A DNA stretch of 64,000 nt from Planctomycetota bacterium. Its GTDB lineage: Bacteria; Planctomycetota; Phycisphaerae; Phycisphaerales; SM1A02. The notes under the pieces were generated by a model that was given only the letters and a program-made list of their open reading frames with translations, was not told where the DNA came from and did no database searches. The stretch is from contig JADFFQ010000011.1 in assembly GCA_022568135.1 (NCBI GenBank), forward strand, positions 1 through 64,000, given 5' to 3'. Shown piece after piece: positions 46,763-56,643 of this stretch; positions within the stretch are counted from its first letter, which is position 1; each line of letters begins with the position of its first letter. A program made the translations under genes and the position numbers.

Positions 46763-49639
46763 ATGGCCACCCCACGAGCAGAGCTTTCGGTCAACGGATG
46801 GAACGGCGAATACCTCGACGGGCTGTACGAGCGCTGGTCGACTGATCCGAACGCCGTCGATGAGGCGTGGCGGCAGTTCTTCGAGGGTTTCGACTTGGGC
46901 GCGAGGCGAGTCACAGGCGACGGCGAGCTTGCCCCTGTGGCCGGGTCCGCCCTGGAGATCGCCCACACCAAGCAAGGCCAGGTCGATGATCTGATCTATC
47001 ACTACCGCGACATCGGTCATCTGGCCGCCAGGCTGGATCCTCTGGGCCGCGAGCGATCAGCTCGCCCGCAACTGGCGCTTGAATCATTCCGGCTGGCGGA
47101 ACAGGACCTCGATCAGTCGCTTGATCCGGGTGATCTGCCACTGGACAACCCGGCGACACTACGCGCTATTCTCCAACTGCTTCAGGACACTTACTGCCGC
47201 AGAATCGGCGCCGAATTCATGCACATCCAGGACCCCCGGCAGCGTCGATGGTTGCAGCAGCGGATGGAAACGGTGCGCGGCCGACCGGGCATGACGCACG
47301 AACAAAGGATGCGCATCCTGCGTGAGCTTTCCGAAGCCGATGCGTTCGAGAACTTCGTCCACACCCGCTATACCGGGGCGAAGCGGTTCGGCATCGATGG
47401 TGGTGAGTCGATCATCCCGTTGCTCGATGAGATCATCGAGCAGGGGCCGGTCAACGATGTGAAGGAGTTCACCATCGGCATGACCCACCGCGGCCGGCTC
47501 AACGTGCTGGTGAACATCTTGCACAAGACGTACGACCAGATCTTCACCGAGTTTTCCGAAGCGTGGACGGAGGATTTCATTGCCGGCGGCGGTGATGTGA
47601 AGTATCACCGCGGCTACAGCAGCGATCACATCACCGAATCCGGAGAGACGATTCGCCTGACGCTCTCGCCCAACCCATCTCACCTGGAGTTCGTGGGGCC
47701 GGTGGTGCTGGGGCGGGCACGCGCCAAGCAGCGCCTCCGCAACGACAGCGAGCGACGACAGTGCGTGCCGATCCTGATCCACGGCGACGCCTCATTCCCC
47801 GCTCAGGGCGTCGTGGCCGAGTGTCTGAACATGGTCCGACTCGACGGCTACACCGTCGGCGGAGCGATCCACATCATCATCAACAATCAGATCGGCTTTA
47901 CGACCAACCCCAACGACGCCCATAGCGGGACCTACTGCACCGACATTGCCAAGATGACCGAAGCCCCAATCCTTCACGTCAACGGCGACGATCCGGAGGC
48001 GTGCGTCTTTGCCGCCAAGCTGGCGCTGGAGTATCGCCAGACCTTCAAGAACGATGTGGTCATCGACCTGTGGTGCTATCGCAGATACGGTCACAACGAG
48101 GGCGATGAGCCGAATTTCACCCAGCCGGCAATGTACGCAAGGATCAGGAAGCAGCAGCCGGTGCTGCAAAGGTACGTCGAGCAACTCATCGACCAGGGCG
48201 CGATCACGCGCGAGCAGTTCGATGCGCTATATGACCAGCTCAAGGGTGAACTCGACGCCGCCCAGACCCGCACCAAGGAAACGCCGGTCAAGCCTACGGT
48301 GAAGGCGTTCGGCTCGGTGTGGGCGGGGGTGACGGAAAAGTACTCATCCGCCCACGTGCAGACTTCGGTCGCCAAAGAGCGGCTCAACGCGGTCGCCCGT
48401 GCTCTGGGATCGGTCCCGGAGGGGTTTGTTCCGCACCGGAAGCTGAACAAGCTGCTTGCGTACCGGCGCGAGGCCGTGGCGAAGAATCTGCCGCTGGACT
48501 GGGCGATGGGTGAGCTGTTGGCCTACGGAACCCTACTGCAGGACAACTATGCCGTTCGGCTGACCGGCCAGGACGTCGAGCGCGGCACGTTCAGCCATCG
48601 CCATGCCGTGCTGTTCGATCAGGCCACGACCGGGGAGAGATACGACGCACTGAACCACATCCAGCCTGAACAGGCGCGGTTCTGCATCCACAACAGTCCG
48701 CTCACTGAGTCGGCCTGCGTGGGCTTCGAGTACGGCTATTCGCTGGGCGATCCGCAGATGCTGGTGATCTGGGAGGCGCAGTTCGGCGATTTTGCCAACG
48801 GTGCTCAGGTCTACTTCGATCAGTTCATCGCCTCTGCTGAAGTGAAGTGGCAGCGCTACAGCGGGCTGACCCTGTTCCTGCCACACGGCTATGAAGGCCA
48901 GGGTCCGGAGCACTCGTCCGCCCGGCCGGAGCGGTTCCTGCAATTGTGCGCCGGCAACAACATGCAGGTGATCAACCCCACCACCCCGGCCCAGATGTTC
49001 CACGTGCTTCGCCGGCAGATGAAGCGGAACTTCCGCAAACCACTGATCATCCTGACGCCCAAGAGCCTGCTGCGGCACCCCAAAGCCGTCAGTAGCGTGG
49101 ACGAGTTGGTCGCCGGGCGGTTCCACCTGGTGCTGGACGATCCGCTGGTCTCCGATTCCAAGGCGATCGCCCGTGTTGTGCTGTGCTGCGGCAAGGTCTA
49201 CTACGACCTGGTTGCACATCGAGACAGGGTGGGCTGCGATGATGTGGCGGTGGTCCGTATCGAGCAGCTCTACCCCCTGCCTGAGCCAGAGCTGAACGCG
49301 ATTCTGAATCGCTACGGTTCGGCTGGGGAATTCATCTGGGTCCAAGAGGAGCCGAAGAACATGGGCGCGTACCGGTTCCTGAAGACGACGCTGCTGGAAC
49401 GCCTCGATCTCGATCTTTCATACGTGGGCCGAGACGAACACGCCTCGCCCGCGGTGGCGTCGTCCAAAATGCACCTTCAGGAGCAGGAAAAGATCATGAT
49501 TACCGCCATCGGTTTGGCCGACACTGAGGGTGATTCCCACATTGCCGAGACCGGCCACAACATGGTTGACGGAGCCGGGCTGTCCGACAGAGCCGGACTG
49601 TCCTCGGCCTCCACCGGCCCGGGGACGAGCCGGCTCTGA
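46763..49639 (+). CDS. sucA: 2-oxoglutarate dehydrogenase E1 component
   Basis: A 958-residue thiamine-diphosphate enzyme decarboxylating 2-oxoglutarate in the TCA cycle. The N-terminal segment ([27 protein letters not shown]) binds E2. TPP site GDASFPAQG...[34 protein letters not shown], and the transketolase-like C-terminal half ([23 protein letters not shown]). Start ATG 46763 (MATPRAELS) is chosen over an upstream in-frame ATG at 46667. Followed after 29 bp by sucB. A lipoamide dehydrogenase gene is not seen here. Confidence 0.96.
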   Translation: MATPRAELSVNGWNGEYLDGLYERWSTDPNAVDEAWRQFFEGFDLGARRVTGDGELAPVAGSALEIAHTKQGQVDDLIYHYRDIGHLAARLDPLGRERSARPQLALESFRLAEQDLDQSLDPGDLPLDNPATLRAILQLLQDTYCRRIGAEFMHIQDPRQRRWLQQRMETVRGRPGMTHEQRMRILRELSEADAFENFVHTRYTGAKRFGIDGGESIIPLLDEIIEQGPVNDVKEFTIGMTHRGRLNVLVNILHKTYDQIFTEFSEAWTEDFIAGGGDVKYHRGYSSDHITESGETIRLTLSPNPSHLEFVGPVVLGRARAKQRLRNDSERRQCVPILIHGDASFPAQGVVAECLNMVRLDGYTVGGAIHIIINNQIGFTTNPNDAHSGTYCTDIAKMTEAPILHVNGDDPEACVFAAKLALEYRQTFKNDVVIDLWCYRRYGHNEGDEPNFTQPAMYARIRKQQPVLQRYVEQLIDQGAITREQFDALYDQLKGELDAAQTRTKETPVKPTVKAFGSVWAGVTEKYSSAHVQTSVAKERLNAVARALGSVPEGFVPHRKLNKLLAYRREAVAKNLPLDWAMGELLAYGTLLQDNYAVRLTGQDVERGTFSHRHAVLFDQATTGERYDALNHIQPEQARFCIHNSPLTESACVGFEYGYSLGDPQMLVIWEAQFGDFANGAQVYFDQFIASAEVKWQRYSGLTLFLPHGYEGQGPEHSSARPERFLQLCAGNNMQVINPTTPAQMFHVLRRQMKRNFRKPLIILTPKSLLRHPKAVSSVDELVAGRFHLVLDDPLVSDSKAIARVVLCCGKVYYDLVAHRDRVGCDDVAVVRIEQLYPLPEPELNAILNRYGSAGEFIWVQEEPKNMGAYRFLKTTLLERLDLDLSYVGRDEHASPAVASSKMHLQEQEKIMITAIGLADTEGDSHIAETGHNMVDGAGLSDRAGLSSASTGPGTSRL

Positions 49640-49668
49640 CGCCCCTTTTCCCAGGATCGCATCTTCCC

Positions 49669-50931
49669 ATGCCTGTTCCGATCACCATCCCCAGCCCCGG
49701 CGAGTCCATCACTGATGTGGTGGTCGGTCCGTGGCACAAAGCGTCAGGCGAATGGGTCCAGAAGGACGAGATCATCGTCGAGATCGAATCGGACAAGGTC
49801 ACGCTGGAAATCCCGGCTCCCGAATCAGGCCTGCTGCATAGGGTTGCCGAGGACGGCGCCGAAATGACGGTCGGCGACGTGATCGGCAGCATCGAGCCGG
49901 CGGCCCAACGCCCGACGGCCGCCACGGTTCAACCAGTGACCGCCGCTCAATCCAACGCAGCGCCGGCGCCTTCGGCCCCAACCGGCGATGGCGAAAGCAA
50001 AGCGACGTCCGTCGCCCGAAAGTTGGCTGCGGACAGAGGCGTGGACCTGGCTCACCTCGCGGGCACCGGCTCCTCCGGCCGAATCACCAAGTCCGATGTC
50101 CTCGCCGCAGCTGCGCCCCAAGCCGGACCTGATCCGCCGCGGCGGACCGCGGCGGACGAGGAAGGTCCGGGTCTCTCCACCCACCTGGCACCGACGCCCT
50201 CAGCCGTCCCAGCGCCCGGCGATCGGGCCGTTCGCCGCCAGCGAATGAGCAAGTTACGCCGGCGCGTCGCTGAGCGGTTGGTGGCCGCCCAGCACACCGC
50301 GGCCATGCTCACCACCTTCAACGAAGCGGACATGAGCGGGGTCATCCGCCTGCGAAAGCAGCACAAGGAAGAGTTCCTCCAGAAGCACGGCGTCGGCCTG
50401 GGATTCATGTCGTTCTTTGTCAAGGCGTGTGTATCAGCCTTGCGGCAGTTCCCGCGCGTCAACGCCTACATCGTCGGCAATGAGATCGAATACCACGACT
50501 ACGTGGACATCTCAATTGCGGTCGGCACTGAGAAGGGCCTGGTCGTGCCCGTGATCCGAAACGCTGAGGTGATGTCGTTCGCTGATATTGAAAAGACCAT
50601 CCTCGATCTTGCAACCCGTGCGCGAGAAAGCAAACTGGCGTTGGAGGAAATGACCGGCGGCACGTTCACGATCTCCAACGGCGGCGTCTACGGCTCCATG
50701 CTCTCCACGCCCATCCTCAACCCGCCGCAGTCCGGCATCCTCGGCATGCACAACATCACCAACCGCCCCGTCGAGGACCCCGACACCCCCGGCCAGGTCG
50801 TCCTCCGCCCGATGATGTATCTCGCGCTCAGCTACGATCACCGCATCGTGGACGGCGCCGAAGCTGTCGGTTTCCTCGTGCATGTGAAGAACTGCATCGA
50901 GAACCCCCAGCGCATGATGCTCGGGTTGTGA
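49669..50931 (+). CDS. sucB: Dihydrolipoyllysine succinyltransferase (2-oxoglutarate dehydrogenase E2)
   Basis: A 420-residue E2 subunit. Lipoyl domain with the modified Lys in [15 protein letters not shown] (about residue 44), a Pro/Ala linker, an E3-binding domain ([33 protein letters not shown]), a second linker and the catalytic domain ending [17 protein letters not shown]. The second linker includes an in-frame palindrome (residues about 152-169, see 50122-50173). Paired with sucA. Confidence 0.95.
   Translation: MPVPITIPSPGESITDVVVGPWHKASGEWVQKDEIIVEIESDKVTLEIPAPESGLLHRVAEDGAEMTVGDVIGSIEPAAQRPTAATVQPVTAAQSNAAPAPSAPTGDGESKATSVARKLAADRGVDLAHLAGTGSSGRITKSDVLAAAAPQAGPDPPRRTAADEEGPGLSTHLAPTPSAVPAPGDRAVRRQRMSKLRRRVAERLVAAQHTAAMLTTFNEADMSGVIRLRKQHKEEFLQKHGVGLGFMSFFVKACVSALRQFPRVNAYIVGNEIEYHDYVDISIAVGTEKGLVVPVIRNAEVMSFADIEKTILDLATRARESKLALEEMTGGTFTISNGGVYGSMLSTPILNPPQSGILGMHNITNRPVEDPDTPGQVVLRPMMYLALSYDHRIVDGAEAVGFLVHVKNCIENPQRMMLGL
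50122..50173. repeat. Palindromic element inside sucB, translated in frame
   Basis: Arms CCGGACC (50123-50129) and GGTCCGG (50164-50170) enclose inner TCCGCC/GGCGGA arms and a repeated CGCGGCGGAC. It encodes [15 protein letters not shown] in the linker before the catalytic domain. The reverse complement of the intergenic hairpin at 8838-8879 shares GGCGGACGAGGAAG and the flanking CCGGGTC. Confidence 0.7.
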
Positions 50932-50947
50932 CTCGAACCTCCTCCAC

Positions 50948-50970
50948 ATAGCCCCCGGCTTGCCGGGGGC
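50948..50970. repeat. TAGCCCCCGGC palindrome after sucB
   Basis: TAG-CCCCCGGC-TT-GCCGGGGG-CC, a perfect 8-bp stem starting 17 bp past the sucB stop. Without a T-run it is not a typical intrinsic terminator. Confidence 0.65.
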
Positions 50971-51007
50971 CAATGATCCGCAACCCGCACACGATTTGAT
51001 GAACAAA

Positions 51008-51031
51008 GCCCACGGACTCGAGTCGGTGGGC
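51008..51031. repeat. GCCCACGGACT palindrome, intergenic relative of the nadE element
   Basis: GCCCACGGACT-CG-AGTCGGTGGGC, 11-bp arms with one mismatch. Same core as the translated copy at 326-353. Confidence 0.7.
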
Positions 51032-51106
51032 GTCTTGCTCTTGAAACCGCCGGGTTCTGGGTATGTTGTGGCGGCGCTCAGCGTGCCGATCCGCGCAGCG
51101 CGGAGG

Positions 51107-51457
51107 CTACGGCGAGAACCCACCGCCGGCTGCACCGCCGATGATGGCCACCATGATGATCAAGAAATACCCGCAACCGCACAGCGTTGTCACCGCTCCC
51201 AGGCAAAGCCCGATGATGCTGCACACGTAGCCGGCCTGGGCGATCCCGGCATTCGCGTAGATGCCTGGATTCATCGCGGCGGTCTGTTTGGCCTCACGTG
51301 ACTTCTGGAACCCGAGAAACCCCAGGATGAGACCGATGATCGGTCCGCTGAACACGATGCTGCAAATGCCCAGCACCAGACCGGCCGTGGCTCCCGGCAA
51401 CTCCCCCAGAGGACCGATGGGCCCCGGCGCTTGCGGAGGGGTTGGAGTCTGCGTCAT
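51107..51457 (-). CDS. Small DUF4190-like membrane protein
   Basis: A 116-residue protein with a Pro-rich N-terminus (TQTPTPPQAPGPIGPLG) and two hydrophobic hairpin regions (TAGLVLGICSIVFSGPIIGLILGFLGF, about 25-52, and GYVCSIIGLCLGAVTTLCGCGYFLIIMVAIIGG, about 77-110). The layout with a conserved small-residue hairpin and Lys/Arg-rich loop between the segments matches DUF4190 proteins, whose function is not known. AGGAG lies 9 bases before ATG 51457. It is on its own strand, upstream of nothing related. Confidence 0.7.
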   Translation of the reverse strand: MTQTPTPPQAPGPIGPLGELPGATAGLVLGICSIVFSGPIIGLILGFLGFQKSREAKQTAAMNPGIYANAGIAQAGYVCSIIGLCLGAVTTLCGCGYFLIIMVAIIGGAAGGGFSP

Positions 51458-51547
51458 CAAGAAAGTCTCCTACGCACTGTACGGGCCGCTGGGCCAACCA
51501 TTTCCGCCCGGCATTCTCGCCGACGCAACCGGTCCGTACAACGGGCC

Positions 51548-52537
51548 CTAGGGAATCGACGCGTCCCATAGGTAATAAAAGCCAGGTGAAACGAAGGGGT
51601 GGTCGGCCACGTTCAACTGCAAGAGATTGATCTGGGTTGTGGCGGTGGAAGGGACCTGCGAATAGGCACTGCCAACATGTTCGAGCGGGCGATGGTACTT
51701 GACGAGCTTCGCCTTCGCCACGCCGGCCCGAGCCTTGGCGGCCTCAAACGCATCGCGCAGGCCACCGAGGCGATCAATCAACCCGACTTGGGCAGCCTTG
51801 CGGCCGGTGACCACTCGCCCATCGCTGATCCACGCCAGGTCATCTTGAGCGAGATCGGGACGGTTCTCGACCACAACCGAGAGGAAGTTGTCGTAGAACT
51901 CATCGACCAGACCTTGCAGCAGGGCCCGGTGCTCCGGCGGCATCGGCTCGAAAGGAGATCCCGCCGCCTTGTTCGAGCCGGAGGTGATCGCATCGGCACG
52001 GATGCCGATCTTTCCCATGCCTTGGGAGAAGTTGAAGGTCTGAATGATGACGCCGATGGACCCGGTGATGGTGGTGGGATGGGCGATGATCTCATCGCCG
52101 GCACACGCCAGGTAGTATCCGCCGGAGGCCGCCACATCGCCCATCAGGATCACCACCGGCTTGCTCGTTCGCTGCTTGAAGTCCTTCAGCTCGCGGTAGA
52201 GCACGTCGGTGGCGGTGACGGCTCCGCCGGGCGAATTGATGCGAACAATAATCGCCTTGACGCGTCGATCGGCCTCGGCCTTTCGCAGCGATTCGACAAA
52301 CCGCGCCACCGGGTTCTCGCCGGGTCGTAGAAACCGGCGAGGTTGGGCGTCAACGATCAAACCCCTGATGTCCATTAGCGCAATCTTTGCTGCCGCCCAC
52401 CCTGCACCATCGTCTCGCAGCACCTCCGTCTCGGTCAGCTCATCGACCGCGGGCACAGCATCGATGACGAACCGCAGCCGCGCGCACCCCACCACAGCCG
52501 TCACCAAGAGCACCAGTGCCACGAATCGCGCAAACAT
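51548..52537 (-). CDS. sppA: Signal peptide peptidase SppA-like lipoprotein
   Basis: A 329-residue S49-family protease that degrades cleaved signal peptides at the inner membrane. Lipoprotein-type signal (LLVTAVVGCARLR). S49 signatures INSPGG (VRINSPGGAVTATDVLYREL), catalytic Ser in GDVAASGGYYLACA and catalytic Lys in SGSNKAAGSPFEPM. ATG 52537 is preceded by AAGGAG; the longer in-frame reading overlaps divergent rsmH and is a shadow. Length matches the short (single-domain) SppA type. Confidence 0.88.
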   Translation of the reverse strand: MFARFVALVLLVTAVVGCARLRFVIDAVPAVDELTETEVLRDDGAGWAAAKIALMDIRGLIVDAQPRRFLRPGENPVARFVESLRKAEADRRVKAIIVRINSPGGAVTATDVLYRELKDFKQRTSKPVVILMGDVAASGGYYLACAGDEIIAHPTTITGSIGVIIQTFNFSQGMGKIGIRADAITSGSNKAAGSPFEPMPPEHRALLQGLVDEFYDNFLSVVVENRPDLAQDDLAWISDGRVVTGRKAAQVGLIDRLGGLRDAFEAAKARAGVAKAKLVKYHRPLEHVGSAYSQVPSTATTQINLLQLNVADHPFVSPGFYYLWDASIP

Positions 52538-52646
52538 TGTGCAGCTCCTTTGCGTCCGAATAATCAGCTTCGGCGCTGGCTGTGCCATGAATAACCCTAT
52601 CACGAGACGCACGGGGCCGCGACCCACGGCTAGACTCAGCGCCTCC

Positions 52647-53642
52647 ATGCCTGTGCCCAACGATGCCCAACACATCCCGGTCCTGCTGGCCGAGACCATG
52701 CGGCTGCTCGATCCGAGCCCGGGCGAGATCGTCGTGGACTGTACGGTCGGGCAGGGCGGCCACAGCTTGGCCCTGGCTGAGGCAGTCAAGCCCGATGGCA
52801 GAGTTATCGGATTCGACGTCGATCCCGCGCAACTCGAGTTTTCCTGCCAGCGGGTCCGGCAGGCGTCAGGGCGGTTCGAACCGATCCATGCCAACTTCGT
52901 TGAGGCCCCCCGGCGCCTCGAGGCGCTGGGCCTGCGTGCGGATGCGGTCCTGGCTGACCTGGGATACAGCTCCCAGCAGATGGACGACCCTCGACGCGGC
53001 TTCAGCTTTTCCGCCGACAGCCCATTAGACATGCGCTTCGACCCCCACGGACCGGTCACCGCCGCGGACCTCATCGCATCGCTGACCGAACGGGAGCTGG
53101 CGGACGTCATCGCCCGCTACGGCGAGGACCCCCTGGCCCGAAAGATCGCCCGAAAACTTGCACAAACTCGACAACGGGAGCCGATTCGTTCTACCGCACA
53201 GCTTGCACGAGTGGTCCAGGAGGCTTACGGCTCACGGGCCCGCCGGTCGCGGATGCATCCAGCCACGCGGACCTTCATGGCCTTTCGAATCGCGGTCAAC
53301 GATGAGTTGGCCGCCCTTGGCTCACTCCTTGAGCAGGTTCTTGAAGGTGCCGGGAAGGTCAACGAAGGAGGCTGGCTGAATCGGGGCGCGCGAGTGGCGG
53401 TCATCAGCTTTCACAGCCTCGAAGACCGCCTGGTCAAGCGAGCCTTTGCCGAGCTGGCCCAGCGAGGCCACGCCGCGCGACTCACGAAGCGGCCGATCAC
53501 CGCGACCGCAAGCGAGATCGCCGCCAACCCTCGGTCGCGCTCGGCTAAACTACGGGTTGTCAAAGTTGACGGCCCGGCCACCCAGGATGCCGCGCCGGCG
53601 GTACCCGATCCGCCGACGCAGCGACGCAGCATGGACGCTTGA
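52647..53642 (+). CDS. rsmH: 16S rRNA (cytosine-1402 N4)-methyltransferase
   Basis: A 331-residue SAM-dependent methyltransferase (former MraW) methylating C1402 in the decoding centre. HIPVLLAETMRLLDP, DCTVGQGGHSLAL, GFDVDPAQL, DLGYSSQQMDDPRRGFSF, RTFMAFRIAVNDEL and SFHSLEDRLVKRAF are typical. ATG 52647 is the family-like start. It opens a short division/wall cluster: LysM protein, FtsL-like protein, FtsI. mraZ is absent; sppA is divergent. Confidence 0.95.
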   Translation: MPVPNDAQHIPVLLAETMRLLDPSPGEIVVDCTVGQGGHSLALAEAVKPDGRVIGFDVDPAQLEFSCQRVRQASGRFEPIHANFVEAPRRLEALGLRADAVLADLGYSSQQMDDPRRGFSFSADSPLDMRFDPHGPVTAADLIASLTERELADVIARYGEDPLARKIARKLAQTRQREPIRSTAQLARVVQEAYGSRARRSRMHPATRTFMAFRIAVNDELAALGSLLEQVLEGAGKVNEGGWLNRGARVAVISFHSLEDRLVKRAFAELAQRGHAARLTKRPITATASEIAANPRSRSAKLRVVKVDGPATQDAAPAVPDPPTQRRSMDA

Positions 53643-53646
53643 CCAT

Positions 53647-54420
53647 ATGACACGTGAAAACAAGGTGGCTCTGGTGGTTGGGTTCGGCCTGATCCTCTTG
53701 GTCGGAATCCTCATTTCCGATCACCTTTCCGACGCCCGAACTCAAGAGCCCGCCAACCTCGTTCCGCCCAGCGCCCTGACTGCAACCCCGACACCCCACC
53801 TCGGGCCGGAACTGATTGACTTGCAGATCCACGGCGACGTCTTGGGCCCCCCACGAAGAAGCGAACTGTCGCAGGGGCCGCCGGCGGTTACGACGACTCA
53901 ATTCCCGCGCCCAACCGCGAACACCCCGCAACAGCGCGAATCTCGCATCGACCCTCCTATAATTCGCATGCCCACCCTTGGGGAGGGTTCACCGCCCGCA
54001 ATCGAGCCGACCTCAAATCAGGCCGGCGAGGTTTCCATCACATTCCACACGGTGCGACCGGGCGAATCGCTGTCATCAATCTGCCAGCGGTACTATGGAG
54101 ACGTTCTGACGGTAACAGCGCTCGCACGATACAACGACATTTCGGACCCCAACAAGATCCGTGCCGGCCGAAAACTGCGCATCCCCAAGGCCGACGCCCT
54201 GGCTCGCAACGACCGAAGCAACCCCGCCGCCTCCTCCGGCAGCGCCGACCGATCTCGCACGTACACCATCAAGCGGGGTGACTCGCTCTCGGTGGTCGCC
54301 CAGCGCCTGCTTCATTCCGCCGGCCGATGGCGGCAGCTTTACGAACTGAACCGCAACGTGATCAGTGATCCGGACACCCTGCACGTTGGAACGGTGATCA
54401 AAGTTCCGCCCAGTCCTTAG
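53647..54420 (+). CDS. Membrane-anchored protein with two LysM domains
   Basis: A 257-residue protein: N-terminal membrane anchor (VALVVGFGLILLVGILIS, about 6-23), a Pro-rich linker, then LysM 1 (HTVRPGESLSSICQRYYGD to RKLRIPKAD, about 130-180) and LysM 2 (YTIKRGDSLSVVAQRLL to TVIKVPP, about 207-255). LysM binds peptidoglycan glycans. ATG lies 4 bp after the rsmH stop, inside a dcw-type cluster, so a role in septal or wall biogenesis is likely by context. It occupies the slot where ftsL usually follows rsmH. Its stop TAG is the first three bases of a palindrome. Confidence 0.88.
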   Translation: MTRENKVALVVGFGLILLVGILISDHLSDARTQEPANLVPPSALTATPTPHLGPELIDLQIHGDVLGPPRRSELSQGPPAVTTTQFPRPTANTPQQRESRIDPPIIRMPTLGEGSPPAIEPTSNQAGEVSITFHTVRPGESLSSICQRYYGDVLTVTALARYNDISDPNKIRAGRKLRIPKADALARNDRSNPAASSGSADRSRTYTIKRGDSLSVVAQRLLHSAGRWRQLYELNRNVISDPDTLHVGTVIKVPPSP

Positions 54421-54440
54421 CCCCCGGCTCTGCCGGGGGG
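54418..54440. repeat. TAGCCCCCGGC palindrome that supplies the LysM gene stop codon
   Basis: TAG-CCCCCGGC-TCT-GCCGGGGG. The TAG at 54418-54420 is the stop of the LysM gene. A degraded repeat of its right half follows at about 54440-54454. Confidence 0.65.
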
Positions 54441-54486
54441 CTCTGCCAGGGGGCCGAAGCCCGGTCGCGAAGGAAAACAGCCTGCC

Positions 54487-54807
54487 ATGTTTGCCAAGCT
54501 TCTGCTCATCATCCTCGTCATGGGTGCGACCGCTTGTGCACTCTTGGCCATTCGCCAGCAGCGCATCGAGACGGCCCACGAATCGGCGCTGCTCCACCAG
54601 CGGCTGCTTGATGGTGAACAATTGTTATGGAAACTGCGCAGTGAGATTGCCGTGCGGTGTCAGCCCGATCAGGTGCGCCTGGCCATGGCCGGACTCGGCG
54701 GCTCGTGGATCCCGATTCTGATTCGTGCTGTTGAGAGCGACACGACACAGACGCACTTGGCGTCGCACACGAATGCACCAGCCATCGACTTCGATTGGGG
54801 CGGATAG
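54487..54807 (+). CDS. FtsL-like small membrane protein
   Basis: A 106-residue protein with an N-terminal hydrophobic helix (LLLIILVMGATACALLAI, about 5-22) followed by a helical stretch of QQRIETAHESALLHQRLLDGEQLLWKLRSEI, matching the short-anchor-plus-coiled-coil layout of FtsL. Sequence identity in FtsL is always low, so the call rests on position directly before ftsI and on topology. Its stop is 4 bp before the ftsI ATG. FtsL would link FtsI/FtsW to the divisome. Confidence 0.6.
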   Translation: MFAKLLLIILVMGATACALLAIRQQRIETAHESALLHQRLLDGEQLLWKLRSEIAVRCQPDQVRLAMAGLGGSWIPILIRAVESDTTQTHLASHTNAPAIDFDWGG

Positions 54808-54811
54808 TCCG

Positions 54812-56572
54812 ATGGCCGGAGCCAACGAAACCCGTCACGCGCAATTGGACCGGGCGGCGGCATGGGCCAGGTTGCTTGTGTTGGGCCTGGTCCTGGCGAT
54901 GCTTGGGCTGTTGGGGCGGGTCGCGCAACTGAAACTGCACCCCGATGCGCAGCTTCTACAGGCGGTTACGCCCCCGGTCTCCAGCCGCCCGGAGTTCGCC
55001 AGACGAGGCAATCTGCTCGACGCACGCAACCGTCTCATCGCCACCAGCACGATGGGGTATCGGTTGTTTGTCGATCCCACGCAGTTGGTCGATGCCTCAA
55101 CGATCGCCGTCGATCTTGGGGCTGTGCTCGGCGAGGATCCCATCGAGATCGACAAGAAGATCCTCCAGCGCGCGGATCGGCAATATGTGGTGATCGACCA
55201 TCTGCTGGAGGACTGGCAGGTGGCCGCGATCCGCCGGGCCCGCCTGCGCGGGGTCGCCCTGGAGCCGCGATTGGTCCGCCATTATCCGCACGGCAGTGTC
55301 GCGGCGACCGTGATCGGTATGGTGGGGTTCGAGCACACCGGCCTCGGCGGATTGGAACACGCCTTCGATTCAGCCCTTGCCCCCCGCCAGGGACGTTTGA
55401 CTTACGTCCGCGACGCTAGACGCCGAGTTCTGTGGATCGAGCCACAGGGCTACCTGCGCGGCATTGAAGGCCGGGACGTGCGCCTGGCCATCGACCTGGT
55501 CATCCAGCAACTCGCCGAACAACGACTCCGTGTGGCGGTCGAGGAGCATAACGCCGGCGGCGGGCGGGTTGTCGTCCTGAACTGCCGGACCGGCGAAATC
55601 ATGGCCATGTGTGATGTGCTCAACACCAGGCCGGGGTGGGATCAACTCGCCGCCGACCCTATGCGCGATGTTCAGCCGGCGCTGGGCCGCAACCGCTGTG
55701 TGACCGATCCCTACGAACCGGGGTCAACATTCAAGCCGTTCATCTGGGCCGTCGCCACCGAACTCGGCAGAGCTGAGCCTGATGAGATCATCCCCACCCC
55801 GACCGAAGGATCGTACCGCACCAGTCGCGGCCGGCGAATCCGCGACATCCATACCCACGGACCCGTCAGTTGGCGCACCGTGCTGGTCCGTTCAATCAAC
55901 AGCGGTATGGCCATCGTGGCCGAGCGCCTCAGCCATGATGAGATGCGCGAGGCGGTGTTGCGCTTCGGCTTCGGCGCCAAGACGCGCTGTGGCGTGCCGG
56001 GCGAGTCGGCCGGGCTGGTCACCTCCCCGAAGAAATGGAGCCACTACACCCAAACATCGGTCGCGATCGGGCACGAGATCGCCGTCACCCCCGTGCAGAT
56101 GGTCCGCGCCTTCAGCGTCTTTGCCAGGGACGGCACACTGCCCGATCTGTACATCACAGCCCGCACTCAAGAGGACGAGCAGTACCGCTTCCACCATCAA
56201 GTCGTCCCCGAATCAATTGCCCAGCTCGTGCGTCAAGTGCTGCGCGACGTGATGATCGAGGGCACAGGCCGGCAAGCCCAGTCGCAGCGCTACCAACTGT
56301 TCGGCAAATCCGGGACGGCTCAGCTTCCCAAGCCCACCGGCGGCGGCTACTACGAAGATCGCTACGTCTCCAGCTTCATTGCCGGGGCGCCGTACGAGGC
56401 TCCGCGCATCGTTGTCCTCTGCGTGATCGACGATCCTGACAAGTCGCGCGGTCACTTCGGCAGCACAATCGCCGGCCCGGTCGTCCGCGACATCATCGAC
56501 GAAACGCTGACCTACCTCGGCGTGCCCCCAACCAAGACGCCCGATGAGTCGCTTCTCGCTGCGCAACAGTGA
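54812..56572 (+). CDS. ftsI: Septal peptidoglycan transpeptidase (PBP2B/FtsI type)
   Basis: A 586-residue class B penicillin-binding protein. One N-terminal membrane helix (LLVLGLVLAMLGLLGRVAQL, about 18-37), a dimerisation domain, and the transpeptidase domain with the catalytic triad motifs PGSTFKPF (SxxK), SIN (SxN, in LVRSINSGM) and KSGTAQLPK (KTG variant KSG). No PASTA domain follows. ATG 54812 fits the FtsL-like stop 4 bp upstream. murE-mraY and the rest of the dcw cluster are absent downstream. Confidence 0.94.
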   Translation: MAGANETRHAQLDRAAAWARLLVLGLVLAMLGLLGRVAQLKLHPDAQLLQAVTPPVSSRPEFARRGNLLDARNRLIATSTMGYRLFVDPTQLVDASTIAVDLGAVLGEDPIEIDKKILQRADRQYVVIDHLLEDWQVAAIRRARLRGVALEPRLVRHYPHGSVAATVIGMVGFEHTGLGGLEHAFDSALAPRQGRLTYVRDARRRVLWIEPQGYLRGIEGRDVRLAIDLVIQQLAEQRLRVAVEEHNAGGGRVVVLNCRTGEIMAMCDVLNTRPGWDQLAADPMRDVQPALGRNRCVTDPYEPGSTFKPFIWAVATELGRAEPDEIIPTPTEGSYRTSRGRRIRDIHTHGPVSWRTVLVRSINSGMAIVAERLSHDEMREAVLRFGFGAKTRCGVPGESAGLVTSPKKWSHYTQTSVAIGHEIAVTPVQMVRAFSVFARDGTLPDLYITARTQEDEQYRFHHQVVPESIAQLVRQVLRDVMIEGTGRQAQSQRYQLFGKSGTAQLPKPTGGGYYEDRYVSSFIAGAPYEAPRIVVLCVIDDPDKSRGHFGSTIAGPVVRDIIDETLTYLGVPPTKTPDESLLAAQQ

Positions 56573-56575
56573 CTG

Positions 56576-56603
56576 AAGCGCACGGACTCGATCCCGTGGG
56601 CTT
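56576..56603. repeat. AAGC(C/G)CACGG palindrome after ftsI, relative of the nadE element
   Basis: AAGCGCACGG / CCGTGGGCTT, 10-bp arms with one mismatch, 3 bp past the ftsI stop. Same core as 326-353 and 51008-51031. Confidence 0.7.
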
Positions 56604-56643
56604 CATACTTGTGTTACCGCGCGCTGAGCCGTATCTTCGCCGC

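Noticed and set aside
52538-53110. Long N-terminal extension of SppA
   Set aside because: It overlaps rsmH on the other strand, and the lipoprotein signal with AAGGAG upstream marks the start at 52537.
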